In this document: one piece after another, positions 37,001 to 44,767 of the stretch
Layout: the number at the start of each line of letters is the position of its first letter
Position numbering within the stretch: position 1 is the stretch's first letter
Origin: Chitinophagales bacterium
GTDB taxonomy: Bacteria > Bacteroidota > Bacteroidia > Chitinophagales > JADIYW01
Length of the DNA: 64,000 bases
Assembly: GCA_023957245.1 (NCBI GenBank)
Contig: JAMLHJ010000006.1
Location: 124,001 to 188,000 of the forward strand
Reading direction: 5' to 3'
The notes under the pieces: generated by a model
Databases searched by the model: none
Seen by the model: the letters and a program-made list of their open reading frames with translations, nothing else
Told to the model about the DNA's origin: nothing
Position numbers and translations under genes: made by a program

Positions 37001-37408
37001 ATTCCTCAATCTTATGTCAGTAATACTGATGAAAGATTGAAATTATATACTGAATTGGACGAAATAGTTGATGAACCAGAACTTGAGGAATATATAGTCA
37101 GACTAGAAGATAGATTTGGCAAACTTCCTAAACCTGTTGAAGAATTATTTGATGGATTGCGTATTAGATGGAAAGCAAAAAAAGCTGGATTTGAACGAAT
37201 AATTTTAAAATCAGGTAAGCTCAGATGTTATTTTATAGATAATCCAAGCTCTCCTTTTTACGAATCTGCCTCATTTAGCCATATCATGGCAAATATTCAA
37301 AACAATAAAAGAGCAGTATTAAAACAATCTGGAAACAATTTGATACTTATTTTTGAAAGTGTTTGGACAATGAATCAAGCTCAAAAATTATTGGATTTTG
37401 TGGTATAA
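34073..37408 (+). CDS. mfd: Transcription-repair coupling factor
   Basis: A 1111-residue DNA translocase that removes stalled RNA polymerase and recruits UvrA. The N-terminal UvrB-like part includes DFVYEPGEFSIRGGIIDIFS. The RNA-polymerase-interaction domain has GDYITHIDHGVGIFSGLQ. The motor has the Walker A GDVGFGKTEV (near 585), IIDEEQKFGV (near 686), TATPIPRTL and GRVGRS. The C-terminal domain follows. Length is normal for the phylum. The last base pairs of the stop codon (37407-37408) are also the first bases of an inverted repeat of the adjoining insertion sequence, so the extreme C-terminus may have been changed by the insertion. Confidence 0.96.
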   Translation: MKLTDLLEHYTNDSRITRLSDSFGNKSRTALLDVIGSQSAVVGAGLFLKSGYNGLFILPNSEDAAYFQNDLAQLFPNLDILLFPTSYKRSNTFSEIDNNQVLLRAKVVGELMNVKKSSQLIVTYPEAIQEMTVTAETISENTLKLHLGEKVDIDFMLDLLIEYGFERTDFVYEPGEFSIRGGIIDIFSFGNENPFRIELFDDEVESIRIFHPETQLSIRKISDLTIIPNIYKQFKKEVHTSIFEFLPEKTFVWTTQPDVVSETLKQNFEKAEIEFGSFQNKENHPFQDKTIEQLFQNEMAIKGGLEKFPLIISHIYDIPNHYQTINFNGKPQPSFNRNFDLIIDFIKESRKENIQTVLLSDNNRQLERLENIFNDKNAKIEWEGLNISLSKGFIDQFQQTAFFTDHQIFDRFHKYKSRQKYSRDQAINIKALKDLNPGDYITHIDHGVGIFSGLQTLEINGKTQETIRIQYAGSDILYVNINSLHKVTKYAGKEGNVPKIHKLGSDVWSQLKSKTKKKVQEIARELILLYAKRKAEKGFAFSKDTYLQHELEASFIYEDTPDQEKATADVKSDMEKSAPMDRLICGDVGFGKTEVAVRAAFKAVTDGKQVAVLVPTTILAWQHFKTFSNRLSDFPVKVDFINRFKTAKEKKNTLEELEQGKVDIIIGTHALLGKGIKFKDLGLLIIDEEQKFGVSAKEKLKTLSSNVDTLTLTATPIPRTLKFSLMGARDLSNILTPPTNRQPVTTEVHQYDTKIIKEAIENEIYRGGQVFFVHNKVKDIADFAYQIKRLVPNIEVQFAHGQMEGEQLENKMMDFINGKFDVLVSTNIIESGLDIPNANTIIINNAHQFGLSDLHQMRGRVGRSNKKAFCYLIRPKMSMLSTEAQRRLQTLEEFSDLGSGFQIAMRDMDIRGAGNILGSEQSGFIADIGFDMYQKILEEAVQELKYTDFKDIFQEQIDKQTEFVRDCTIETDLEMLIPQSYVSNTDERLKLYTELDEIVDEPELEEYIVRLEDRFGKLPKPVEELFDGLRIRWKAKKAGFERIILKSGKLRCYFIDNPSSPFYESASFSHIMANIQNNKRAVLKQSGNNLILIFESVWTMNQAQKLLDFVV

Positions 37409-37425
37409 TGGACAAAATTGATGCT
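37407..37425 (+). repeat. Left inverted repeat of the insertion sequence, outer copy
   Basis: AATGGACAAAATTGATGCT; its first two bases complete the mfd stop codon TAA. Confidence 0.85.
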
Positions 37426-37446
37426 AATTTATAGATGTAGTCTTCT

Positions 37447-37465
37447 AATGGACAAAATTGATGCT
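37447..37465 (+). repeat. Left inverted repeat of the insertion sequence, inner copy
   Basis: Identical to the 19 bp at 37407-37425, displaced by 40 bp. Confidence 0.88.
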
Positions 37466-37597
37466 GTTTATTTTGGTTATGTTTTTGATTTTAGAGATAG
37501 GAACGATTTCTTTGTATTATCTGCTCAAACGGAAACGAGCTCTGCTGGGGAGCAACTCGTCAGGGATATTGTAGATGACCGACAAAAATGTCTGCTC

Positions 37598-37635
37598 AAA
37601 GGATTGCTACATAAAGTAATCCTTTGATATTTTTT
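37598..37635 (+). terminator. Hairpin with T run inside the insertion sequence
   Basis: AAAGGATTGCT / AGTAATCCTTT with one G-U pair and an ACATAA loop, then GATATTTTTT. It would stop rightward transcription from mfd before it enters the transposase gene in antisense. A second hairpin, ACGAG...TGCT-GGGG-AGCA...CTCGT, lies at 37535-37560. Confidence 0.6.
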
Positions 37636-37642
37636 GAGGTCT

Positions 37643-38556
37643 TTATGCCTTTAAAAACCCATCAATGAACTTTCTTTTCCTCTCTATCGACAATCCATTA
37701 TGATTACGCAATTTGTTCTTTAAATCGGCAAAGTGACCATCAATGGCATTGGTTGTATTAGGGATTTTCAATTCAATATATTCGTACCATGTAAACAATC
37801 TATTGAGATTATTGCTTAAGCTTCTGTAAGCACTTCTCAGTTTCTTATGAGTGTAAAAAGATTTGTTTGTGATAGTATTGATTGTTCGTTCGTTTAAAAA
37901 CGCACTCCATTTTTCCAGCCATAATTGCAATAAGCCTGCGAATGATTCCTTATCTGTTTGCTTCATTAAATCAACGACTTGCATTAGTTCCTGCGCAGCT
38001 TTTAGCTTTGGCTTCTTGGTAAGGTAACGCCTGATAATTGCAGCCTGATGAAACTGACACATTTGAACAGGAATACCCTCAAAAGATTGCATTAATCCTT
38101 TTCTACCATCGCATACAATTGCTTTTATTGTAAATCCTTTGGATTTAAGCGTTTTGATACCTTCAATATACTTTGCGTTGGTTTCTGTTTTCACGTAGTA
38201 TTTCAATAGGTTTTCTTTGGTGATAGCATCCTTGAATAACATCACTCCAAAACTTCTGCCCCAATAAGTCGTATCCATCAATACTACAACTTCACGGGAT
38301 TGTTTCTCAGAAATCAGAACCTCAACTTTATCTAATTTACGCTGAATGGTTTTAATTGAACATCCATATTGCTCTGCTAATTGAATATAGGTCTGTTTGC
38401 CTTTGGTGTATTGTTCCCATAAATCATATTCCTTGATTCGATTTCCTCCTATGAATTGTTTGCCACATACACCACATTTATATCGCTGTTTGCCGTTGAT
38501 TTGTCCATTTTTCTTAGTAATTGAACTATCGCAATAAAAGCACTTTTTTTATTCAT
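37643..38556 (-). pseudogene. Transposase with N-terminal zinc ribbon, frameshifted at an A7 run
   Basis: The frame to 37643 can be followed upstream to a TAA at 38551-38549 without a usable start. It reads KKCFYCDSS...YKCGVCGKQF, a CxxC/CxxC zinc ribbon. A helix-turn-helix part (YIQLAEQYGCSIKTIQRKL) and a catalytic domain with MDTTYWG, IVCDGRKGLM, CQFHQ and NAIDGHFADLKNKL follow, as in Mutator/IS256-like transposases of the zinc-binding variant. An ATG at 38556 (MNKK...) lies in another frame; a -1 slip at the A7 run (38550-38544) would join it to the ribbon. This is either programmed slippage, as in many insertion sequences, or an inactivating indel. Full product about 304 residues. Confidence 0.75.
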
Positions 38557-38607
38557 AGACTTTGATTGGTCGCAAACATAGTCATATCAAAGGTTTCCAA
38601 CGATTTG

Positions 38608-38626
38608 AGCATCATTTTTGTCCATT
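38608..38626 (-). repeat. Right inverted repeat of the insertion sequence
   Basis: Complement AATGGACAAAAATGATGCT; one mismatch to the left repeats. Confidence 0.9.
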
Positions 38627-38699
38627 AACCCGATTTTGTTGTAAAATCAGAGGAAGGAAATTAATATTTTAGATTTTTTGAGATGGCATTATAGCTATT

Positions 38700-38791
38700 A
38701 CACAAAAGACACGAAGATATTCTTTGTAAAACTCAGTGCTACTTTGTGAAACTTTGTGGAATAACTTTGCGTACTTTTCGGTTAAATTGTA
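38700..38791 (-). repeat. Dispersed intergenic repeat, degenerate copy
   Basis: On the minus strand AATTTAACCGAAAAGTACG is followed by CAAAGTTATTCCACAAAG and TTTCACAAAGTAGC. The unit length is about 10-12 bp, as in the other copies. Confidence 0.7.
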
Positions 38792-38823
38792 TTTCTTAGA
38801 GCAAAATGTACAAAAAGAGCAGT

Positions 38824-38894
38824 GTCATTCCTGCGGAAGCAGGAATCTCATGAAAGGTAAAATTAGGTTGGAGACCCATTCTCATGGGAATGAC
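38824..38894. repeat. Small non-coding element with 8-bp inverted ends and two hairpins
   Basis: The ends are GTCATTCC (38824-38831) and GGAATGAC (38887-38894). Inside are two hairpins, ATTCCTGC-GGAA-GCAGGAAT (38827-38846) and CCCAT-TCTC-ATGGG (38877-38890). The layout is like short REP/MITE-type intergenic elements; similar sequences are common between genes in this phylum. Confidence 0.75.
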
Positions 38895-38968
38895 AAAATA
38901 AGAAGATGGGGCTTCGACAACCACCAGCATTTTCACATCTTCACATCTCCAAATCTTAACATTGCTTC

Positions 38969-39021
38969 ATTAAACTCCGTGAACTTTGCGTATAACTTAG
39001 TGTACTTTGCGGTAAAATTTT
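38969..39021 (-). repeat. Dispersed intergenic repeat, copy 3
   Basis: On the minus strand AAAATTTTACCGCAAAGT, ACACTAAGTTATACGCAAAG, TTCACGGAGTTTAAT. It differs from copies at 7444 and 47674 at only a few positions. Confidence 0.85.
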
Positions 39022-39060
39022 GGGCATTTTCACATCTCCAAATCTCCAAATCTTCACTTC

Positions 39061-40011
39061 TCACTCCTTAGGATAATAAACACTTGTAACACTGCCATAT
39101 CCTCCCCAAATTCCAGCTCCCCCTTTAATATTGGAACGTACTCGTGTATAAGAACCAAATGGACTTCCTTGATTACTTAATTCGTTTTCAAGTGTTCGCC
39201 AAAATTCATAGTGTACTCTATCAATCATGGATAACTTTACATAACAAGTATCTTTTTTGTTCCAAAAACCGAATGTATTGAAATCTATTTCTTCATCGCT
39301 AAATCTATTGACTCCCAAAGGTACTTGGGTTTCAAATTCTTTTCCATTGCCCATTAAATCATCAAGGACAGATGGATAATTTTTGGTAAATGCTTCACTG
39401 TTTCTACGAGTAAAATATCTATAAAAGTTTCCTATTGTATCTGGATCTTTAATCAATCCTTTCAATTGAACAAGTGAGTCGTACTTGGGGCTAGGATGTG
39501 GTTCTGTCCATAACTTAGAAAATCCAACAGCATTAGGAATTGTCGTTATTGCGGTCAAAATTTTACCATCTATTTCTATTCTTAAATTGTAAGTCTTTCC
39601 AATTTCACCTACAAAATGACTTTCTAACGGAACAGTATAAACAGATATTTTAGGAACATTAAAACTAGAGTCCAAAGGCAAACCCAAGAATTGTGCTAAA
39701 GCAATTTTCTCTTCTTCAGGTAAAAAATTAATTAAATCTGAAGAATATTCTACTAGTTCTACACTGTCAGTATCATTACTTACGATAATTTTAGCACCTT
39801 TTACAAAATACTTATCTAAATCATTGACATCAAAATCACTAAAATAAGATGAATTTTTAGTGAGAAATACATAAGGAGGTACATCATTTTCAATATATCC
39901 TTCAACAACTATCTGATCTTTTGGTGTAGGAAGATTGACAGAAATTTCTTTTTCACAAGAAACTGTTAATATGATTATGAAAATAGACAACAAAAAACTT
40001 CTAATACTCAT
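39061..40011 (-). CDS. DUF4249 lipoprotein (TonB-receptor partner)
   Basis: A 316-residue lipoprotein with lipobox LTVSC (Cys19). Then EISVNLPTPKDQIVVEGYIE leads into an N-terminal domain typical of DUF4249, with NDVPPYVFLTKNSSYFS. The rest is beta-rich and ends GGAGIWGGYGSVTSVYY. DUF4249 proteins are encoded next to TonB-dependent receptors in Bacteroidota and are thought to act at the cell surface with them, by analogy to SusD. Here it follows the receptor by 6 bp. The ligand is unknown. Confidence 0.88.
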   Translation of the reverse strand: MSIRSFLLSIFIIILTVSCEKEISVNLPTPKDQIVVEGYIENDVPPYVFLTKNSSYFSDFDVNDLDKYFVKGAKIIVSNDTDSVELVEYSSDLINFLPEEEKIALAQFLGLPLDSSFNVPKISVYTVPLESHFVGEIGKTYNLRIEIDGKILTAITTIPNAVGFSKLWTEPHPSPKYDSLVQLKGLIKDPDTIGNFYRYFTRRNSEAFTKNYPSVLDDLMGNGKEFETQVPLGVNRFSDEEIDFNTFGFWNKKDTCYVKLSMIDRVHYEFWRTLENELSNQGSPFGSYTRVRSNIKGGAGIWGGYGSVTSVYYPKE

Positions 40012-40017
40012 CTCCTA

Positions 40018-42468
40018 TTAAAATTTAAAATTCCATGTAAATGAAGGAATAATTGGGAATAATGAAACACTCACTGCTTTAGTTGTAAGATTGCCCAATA
40101 ATAAATTTCCTTCTGTTTTGTAATAAATAAAATATGTATTTTTTCTATTGTACACATTATAAATAGAAAAATTATATTCCGATTTGAATCTTTTCTCAGG
40201 TTTTCTATTAGGTACATAAGTCAATGACAAATCCATACGATGGAACGCTGGAATCTGATATGCATTTCTATCACCATAACCTGTAATCAGCATAAAATCA
40301 ACTATATATTTTTCTATTGGAAGTGTAATTCTATTTCCTGTTGCATAGACCCAAGTTCCTCCAAGTGTCAACTTTTTATTGATTTCATAAACCAAATTGA
40401 TAGAAACATCATGTCGTCTATCATACCTAGCAGGAAATTTATTTCCATAATTCAACATATCAAATTTCCTCCAAGTATAAGAAAGTGTATAACCAATCCA
40501 ACCATTAAATTTTCCTTTGGTTTTTTTTGCAAATAGCTCCATTCCATAAGACCAACCCTTCCCGAAGACGTACCCCATTTCGGTTTCTTCATTCATTTCT
40601 TTATAATAATCTTCTGAATATTCTATTTGGTTTTTCATGTCTTTGTAATACAATTCAGCAGAGAATTCGTAAGCATTATCTTTGAAGTTTCTGAAATAAC
40701 CCAGAGAATATTGCAAACCTTTCTGAGGTTCTACCCATTTGGAGCTCGGCACCCACATATCAGTCGGAAGAGTACTATTGGAGCTTGAAACTAAATGGAC
40801 ATATTGATAGTTCATTGAAAATCCAGCTTTGATAGATTGCTCACCATCAATTGCATAACGCATAGCAATCCTTGGTTCAGGCCCCCACCAAGTCTTGACT
40901 GCATCGCCTCTTTTGTACTGAATAGTATCTCCTCCATAAACACCTTTGGGCATGTAACGATAAGGTCCTACTTGCTGGAACATACTTAATCTAAATCCTG
41001 TACTCAACCTAAATCTGTCACTGATATCCCAATCATCTTGTACATACCAAGCCATTTCATGTGCATATTTTTTGCCTTCATCGATACTAAAATCTGTATC
41101 TCCAGAATTTAATTTACCAGAATTAGGAGTAAAAATATGATAGGTATAATTGTAGCCATACTTCAATTTGTGTTTGACAGATGCATAATGATCTAAATCA
41201 ATTTTTGCATTGTAATCTCTAACACCAGATTTTACCAACATCTTAAAATCTAACTGACCAGCGTGAAAGGCAAATTTGTAATCATTAAATACTAAAGTAG
41301 TATTCATAAACAATTTATCACTGAACAAGTGGTTCCATCTCAAAGTTGTTGTCGCATTTCCCCATGGCATACGGACATTTGTCTGATTGACAGTATTGTT
41401 ATAATTAAATACATCTCTACCAAAATATCCACTCAAAAAGATTCTATCTTTATCCGAAAAGGTATAATTTGCTTTTAAATTAATGTCATAAAAATTATAA
41501 TTTGTCCCAGCAAAATCTGTCTTTTTCAATATCGGTTGAGCAATATCGAATGCATAAGTTCGCCTAGCTGCTATTAAGAAAGAACTCTTATCTTTTTGAA
41601 TCGGACCTTGAAGTGTCAACCTAGAACTTATCAACCCAATCCCTCCATCTACCTGAAATCTCTTATTATTTCCTTCTTTCATAGACACATCAATCACTGA
41701 AGAAATACGACCACCATAAGCAGCAGGCATGCCTCCTTTGGTCAACGATGCACCTTTAACAGCGTCAGAATTAAATACAGAGAAAAAGCCAAACATGTGT
41801 CCAGGATTGTAAACAATCGCATCATCTAATAATACTAAGTTTTGATCTGGCCCTCCTCCTCTTACATAGATACCAGAATTGCCTTCTCCTGCTGCTTGAA
41901 CACCAGGCAATAATTGTATCGCTTTAATCACATCAACTTCTCCCATCAGCGCAGGAATAGATTTGATAGTTTCAATTCCCATATCCACCTTGCCCATATC
42001 AGTACTTTTCACATTCTCATCCTTACGCTCTGCTGTTACTACAACTTCAGACAACTCTTGACCTTCTAAAAGATATATATTTTGCTTGATATTGGCTTTC
42101 AAGTCAATCTTTTTCACTTGAGTAGCAAATCCCACATAAGAATAGACTACATCATATTTGCCTTCATTGAGCTGTATGGAATAAAATCCATAAACATTTG
42201 TTGACGCTCCAGTTTTCCGTCCATCGGGATGAGTAACAAAAACATTGGCACCTATCAAGGATTCGCCATTGCTAGCATCATACACATATCCGCTGATAGT
42301 AAACTTCTGATCCTGAGCCCAAATTGATTGATAATTAAGGACAAAAAGAATTATAAAAAATAAATATTTACTCAATTTCTTCACAGTATTAAAATTATCC
42401 CTAAAGTATTTAAAAACATTGGAACACAAATTAATTAATGATAACATAATCAAGGTAAAAGCAATCAT
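40018..42468 (-). CDS. TonB-dependent outer-membrane receptor with carboxypeptidase-like N-terminal domain
   Basis: An 816-residue outer-membrane transporter. After the signal peptide (KYLFFIILFVLNYQSIWAQ) comes a CarboxypepD-regulatory-like domain (TISGYVYDASNGESLIGANV). A plug domain follows (DVIKAIQLLPGVQAAGEGNS, GIYVRGGGPDQNLVLLDD), and then a beta-barrel ending SFTWNFKF with a terminal Phe. The first ~30 residues before the signal peptide look untranslated. A GTG at 42384 (VKKLSKYLFF) is a good alternative start. It imports an unknown ligand together with the DUF4249 lipoprotein encoded next. Confidence 0.9.
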   Translation of the reverse strand: MIAFTLIMLSLINLCSNVFKYFRDNFNTVKKLSKYLFFIILFVLNYQSIWAQDQKFTISGYVYDASNGESLIGANVFVTHPDGRKTGASTNVYGFYSIQLNEGKYDVVYSYVGFATQVKKIDLKANIKQNIYLLEGQELSEVVVTAERKDENVKSTDMGKVDMGIETIKSIPALMGEVDVIKAIQLLPGVQAAGEGNSGIYVRGGGPDQNLVLLDDAIVYNPGHMFGFFSVFNSDAVKGASLTKGGMPAAYGGRISSVIDVSMKEGNNKRFQVDGGIGLISSRLTLQGPIQKDKSSFLIAARRTYAFDIAQPILKKTDFAGTNYNFYDINLKANYTFSDKDRIFLSGYFGRDVFNYNNTVNQTNVRMPWGNATTTLRWNHLFSDKLFMNTTLVFNDYKFAFHAGQLDFKMLVKSGVRDYNAKIDLDHYASVKHKLKYGYNYTYHIFTPNSGKLNSGDTDFSIDEGKKYAHEMAWYVQDDWDISDRFRLSTGFRLSMFQQVGPYRYMPKGVYGGDTIQYKRGDAVKTWWGPEPRIAMRYAIDGEQSIKAGFSMNYQYVHLVSSSNSTLPTDMWVPSSKWVEPQKGLQYSLGYFRNFKDNAYEFSAELYYKDMKNQIEYSEDYYKEMNEETEMGYVFGKGWSYGMELFAKKTKGKFNGWIGYTLSYTWRKFDMLNYGNKFPARYDRRHDVSINLVYEINKKLTLGGTWVYATGNRITLPIEKYIVDFMLITGYGDRNAYQIPAFHRMDLSLTYVPNRKPEKRFKSEYNFSIYNVYNRKNTYFIYYKTEGNLLLGNLTTKAVSVSLFPIIPSFTWNFKF

Positions 42469-42542
42469 TTTTTAGCAAAAAGCAAATGAAATATCTATCA
42501 GCACTTGATTTATGAAATTGAGTACTATGCTGCTAATTTTTC

Positions 42543-42550
42543 TATATTTG
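42543..42550 (+). promoter_or_regulatory. Promoter -7 box TATATTTG for mutA, 4 nt before ATG
   Basis: TATATTTG, CAAT, ATG. A TTG at 42518-42520 lies 22 bp upstream. The spacing suggests a leaderless mRNA. Confidence 0.75.
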
Positions 42551-42554
42551 CAAT

Positions 42555-44276
42555 ATGTCCAACGAAGGTTTATTTGCAACATTTGGAGAAATTACAGTAG
42601 AAGACTGGAAGAATAAGATTATTCAAGATTTAAAAGGGAAAGATTATGACAAAACATTAGTTTGGTCTAGTCCAGAAAATATTCAAGTTCAACCCTTTTA
42701 TACTGACAACAAAAAGCCAGCTGCAAAAGATTTTCGAGTTCAGACCAAATGGCAGATTGTTGCTCCTATTCATACTTCAAATAAAGCCAATACTCAAGCA
42801 ATAGAAAATCTTGTTGGAGGTGCTACCAATATCCATTTTATAGCAGACAATTCTCAATCAATAGATATTCAATCACTTACTCAAAATATCGAGATGAGCT
42901 ATGCTCCTATTTCTTTTGAGAATATGCAATGGAATAAAACGCATCAAAACTATTGGTTGGAAAATAAATCTTCAAAATCCCATCTAGGCATCAACCCTTT
43001 AGCTCAACTCCATTCAGGGCAAAGTACCGAATATGATCTATCTATCATTGATTGGATAAAATATAGAAATAGTATTCAAGCTCAATGGGGCGTATTGACA
43101 ATTGATGGTTCTATTTATAAAAATTCTGGTGGACATTATATTGATGAAATAGCATTTATTATTGCTGCCTTACAAGAAAATCTCCATCAACTTCATAATC
43201 AAGGTATTCCCTCAAATACAATTGGCTCTATTCAAATAAAAACGGCTATTGGTCCAAATTTCTTTTTTGAAATTGCCAAAATAAAAGTCATCAGGCATCT
43301 CGCACAAAAGATTGTCGATGAATATCAAGGAGCAGAAATAAGTATTCTTGCTGAATCTGCTGATATTTATAGAAGTAATCTCGATATGGAAACCAATATT
43401 TTGAGATTGACAACAGAAGCAATGAGTGCAATTTTGGGAGGAGCAGATGCGGTCATGCTTCATCCTTATGACTCGATTGAAGGCAATAGTTTCAGTCAAA
43501 GAATTTCTAGAAATATTCAACATTTGCTGATAGAAGAAAGCTATTTTGAAAAGCAATTAAATCCTACATCTGGAAGTTATTATATTGAGCAATTGATAGA
43601 AGATTTAAAAAGACCTTCATGGAATGTATTTTTATCCATTGAAAAGCATCAAGGTTATATTGCTTCTTTTATTGGAAAATCTATTCCAGAATTTTTCATA
43701 TTTAGACATCAACAAACATTGAAAAACAATGTATCTAATAGGGCTACAATTTTATTAGGAGTAAATCAATTCCCAAATTTGAATGATGACATTTCAAAGA
43801 TTCCAGAAGTTAATACTACATCTTTGAACTCAAAAATCCTTCAACCTTTCAGATTGTCTGAACCTTTTGAAAAATTAAGAATCAGAGTTCAAAAATCAAA
43901 AGATAATAATGGTCAACTTCCTAAAGCATTCTTATGGGAATATGGCTCATTAACTATGCGTAAAGCGAGATCTACTTTTGCATTTAATTTTTTAGCGGCT
44001 GCTGGAATCCCCTCTTACAACAATCACATGCCTGACAATTGGGAAAATACTTTAGAACAAATTCGTCAAGAAAAACCTGAAATCGTTGTACTATGTAGCG
44101 ATAATGATAGCTGGGAAGACTTCGTACCTAATGCATTAAAAGATTTGGAAGGTACAAATATCATCACTATCCTTGCTGGTAAAAATGATAGTTATCTGGT
44201 AGATTTTAATATTTACGAAGGTTGTCAATTATTAAATACGCTTCAAGATATTTTAAATAAATTAGATATAAAATAA
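42555..44276 (+). CDS. mutA: Methylmalonyl-CoA mutase small (beta) subunit
   Basis: A 573-residue homologue of MutA. MutA pairs with the catalytic MutB to interconvert succinyl-CoA and methylmalonyl-CoA. The start LFATFGEITVEDWKNKIIQD is typical. The barrel part has AESADIYRSNLDMETNILRL and MLHPYDSIEGNSFSQRISRN. The C-terminal part (from ~460) keeps the RKARSTFAFNFLAAAGI fold of a B12 domain but lacks the DxHxxG motif, as expected for the non-cofactor-binding subunit. No mutB follows in this window; the next gene is on the other strand. Confidence 0.9.
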   Translation: MSNEGLFATFGEITVEDWKNKIIQDLKGKDYDKTLVWSSPENIQVQPFYTDNKKPAAKDFRVQTKWQIVAPIHTSNKANTQAIENLVGGATNIHFIADNSQSIDIQSLTQNIEMSYAPISFENMQWNKTHQNYWLENKSSKSHLGINPLAQLHSGQSTEYDLSIIDWIKYRNSIQAQWGVLTIDGSIYKNSGGHYIDEIAFIIAALQENLHQLHNQGIPSNTIGSIQIKTAIGPNFFFEIAKIKVIRHLAQKIVDEYQGAEISILAESADIYRSNLDMETNILRLTTEAMSAILGGADAVMLHPYDSIEGNSFSQRISRNIQHLLIEESYFEKQLNPTSGSYYIEQLIEDLKRPSWNVFLSIEKHQGYIASFIGKSIPEFFIFRHQQTLKNNVSNRATILLGVNQFPNLNDDISKIPEVNTTSLNSKILQPFRLSEPFEKLRIRVQKSKDNNGQLPKAFLWEYGSLTMRKARSTFAFNFLAAAGIPSYNNHMPDNWENTLEQIRQEKPEIVVLCSDNDSWEDFVPNALKDLEGTNIITILAGKNDSYLVDFNIYEGCQLLNTLQDILNKLDIK

Positions 44277-44305
44277 CTAATTGATTATAAAATACTTATT
44301 GAAAG

Positions 44306-44752
44306 TTATTTCAACTTCTTCTTTAACTCTTCTTTTGTTTTATAATAGAAATCTTTCAACTTTTCTAATAGTCCAGAATTGTATTCAAATTGAGATTTTT
44401 TAGCTTCCCACAAAGGCTTTTGTTTTTTCTTCAATACTTTCTCTACCTTCTTTTCAGTATCATTTTTGATTAAAATAATCTCATTATTAATTTCCTTTTG
44501 AGTTTTGGCTTTATTTAATCTTAAAGACTCAATTTCCTTTGCTTCTAATAATTTAATAGCATATACCTTTTTAGATTGTCTTTCTGACAGTCCTATTTCA
44601 TTCTCAATATCTTTACTAACATTCTCAATTTTTTTCTCAATTTTCTGATTGAGTTTTTCTGGAAGATTAAATTCTTTTTTGGGTTTTGCATCTGCATTAA
44701 AAGCATTTAAAGCCAAAACCACGATAAAAATATATTTTACTACATTATTCAT
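44306..44752 (-). CDS. Small secreted coiled-coil protein (Spy/CpxP-like pattern)
   Basis: A 148-residue, lysine- and glutamate-rich protein with a signal peptide ending near residue 22 (NADAKPK). The mature part is a long helix or coiled coil: IGLSERQSKKVYAIKLLEAK and EKKVEKVLKKKQKPLWEAKK. The LSxxQ-like start and the repeated helix resemble LTxxQ/Spy-type periplasmic chaperones of Bacteroidota, but this is a composition-level likeness. It is 15 bp downstream of the YhiN-like gene on the same strand. Confidence 0.65.
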   Translation of the reverse strand: MNNVVKYIFIVVLALNAFNADAKPKKEFNLPEKLNQKIEKKIENVSKDIENEIGLSERQSKKVYAIKLLEAKEIESLRLNKAKTQKEINNEIILIKNDTEKKVEKVLKKKQKPLWEAKKSQFEYNSGLLEKLKDFYYKTKEELKKKLK

Positions 44753-44767
44753 TTTATTTCATTTTAA

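Larger units (their letters stand above)
37407..38626. mobile_element. Insertion sequence (IS256-like variant) with 19-bp inverted repeats
   Basis: The right end at 38608-38626 is the complement of AATGGACAAAAATGATGCT. The left-end repeat AATGGACAAAATTGATGCT (18 of 19 matching) occurs twice, at 37407-37425 and at 37447-37465. The element is therefore either 1180 bp (37447-38626) or 1220 bp (37407-38626). It carries one leftward transposase gene. No clear target-site duplication flanks either version. The left end touches the mfd stop codon. The ~180 bp between the inner left repeat and the transposase hold two hairpins. Confidence 0.85.
38627..39060. other. Gene-free region of intergenic repeats
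   Basis: About 434 bp between the insertion sequence and the DUF4249 gene. It holds a CGCAAAG-type copy (38700-38791), a small element with inverted ends (38824-38894) and another ~52-bp repeat copy (38969-39021). A 111-codon frame crosses all of these and is not credible. Confidence 0.75.

Noticed and set aside
36682-37002. A 106-codon leftward frame inside mfd
   Set aside because: It lies fully inside the conserved mfd frame and resembles no protein.
37418-37627. A 69-codon rightward frame at the left end of the insertion sequence
   Set aside because: It begins in the inverted repeat and spans the two hairpins; it is antisense to the element and has no family likeness.
37390-38650. Target-site duplication flanking the insertion sequence
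   Set aside because: The 8 bp next to either left end do not match those after the right end. A GATTTTGTgGTA/GATTTTGTtGTA likeness 12 bp beyond the right end is displaced and may be chance.
38736-39071. A 111-codon rightward frame next to the DUF4249 gene
   Set aside because: It runs across three different repeat units, its text (CHSCGSRNLMKGK) is the usual translation of such repeats, and it has no start signal.
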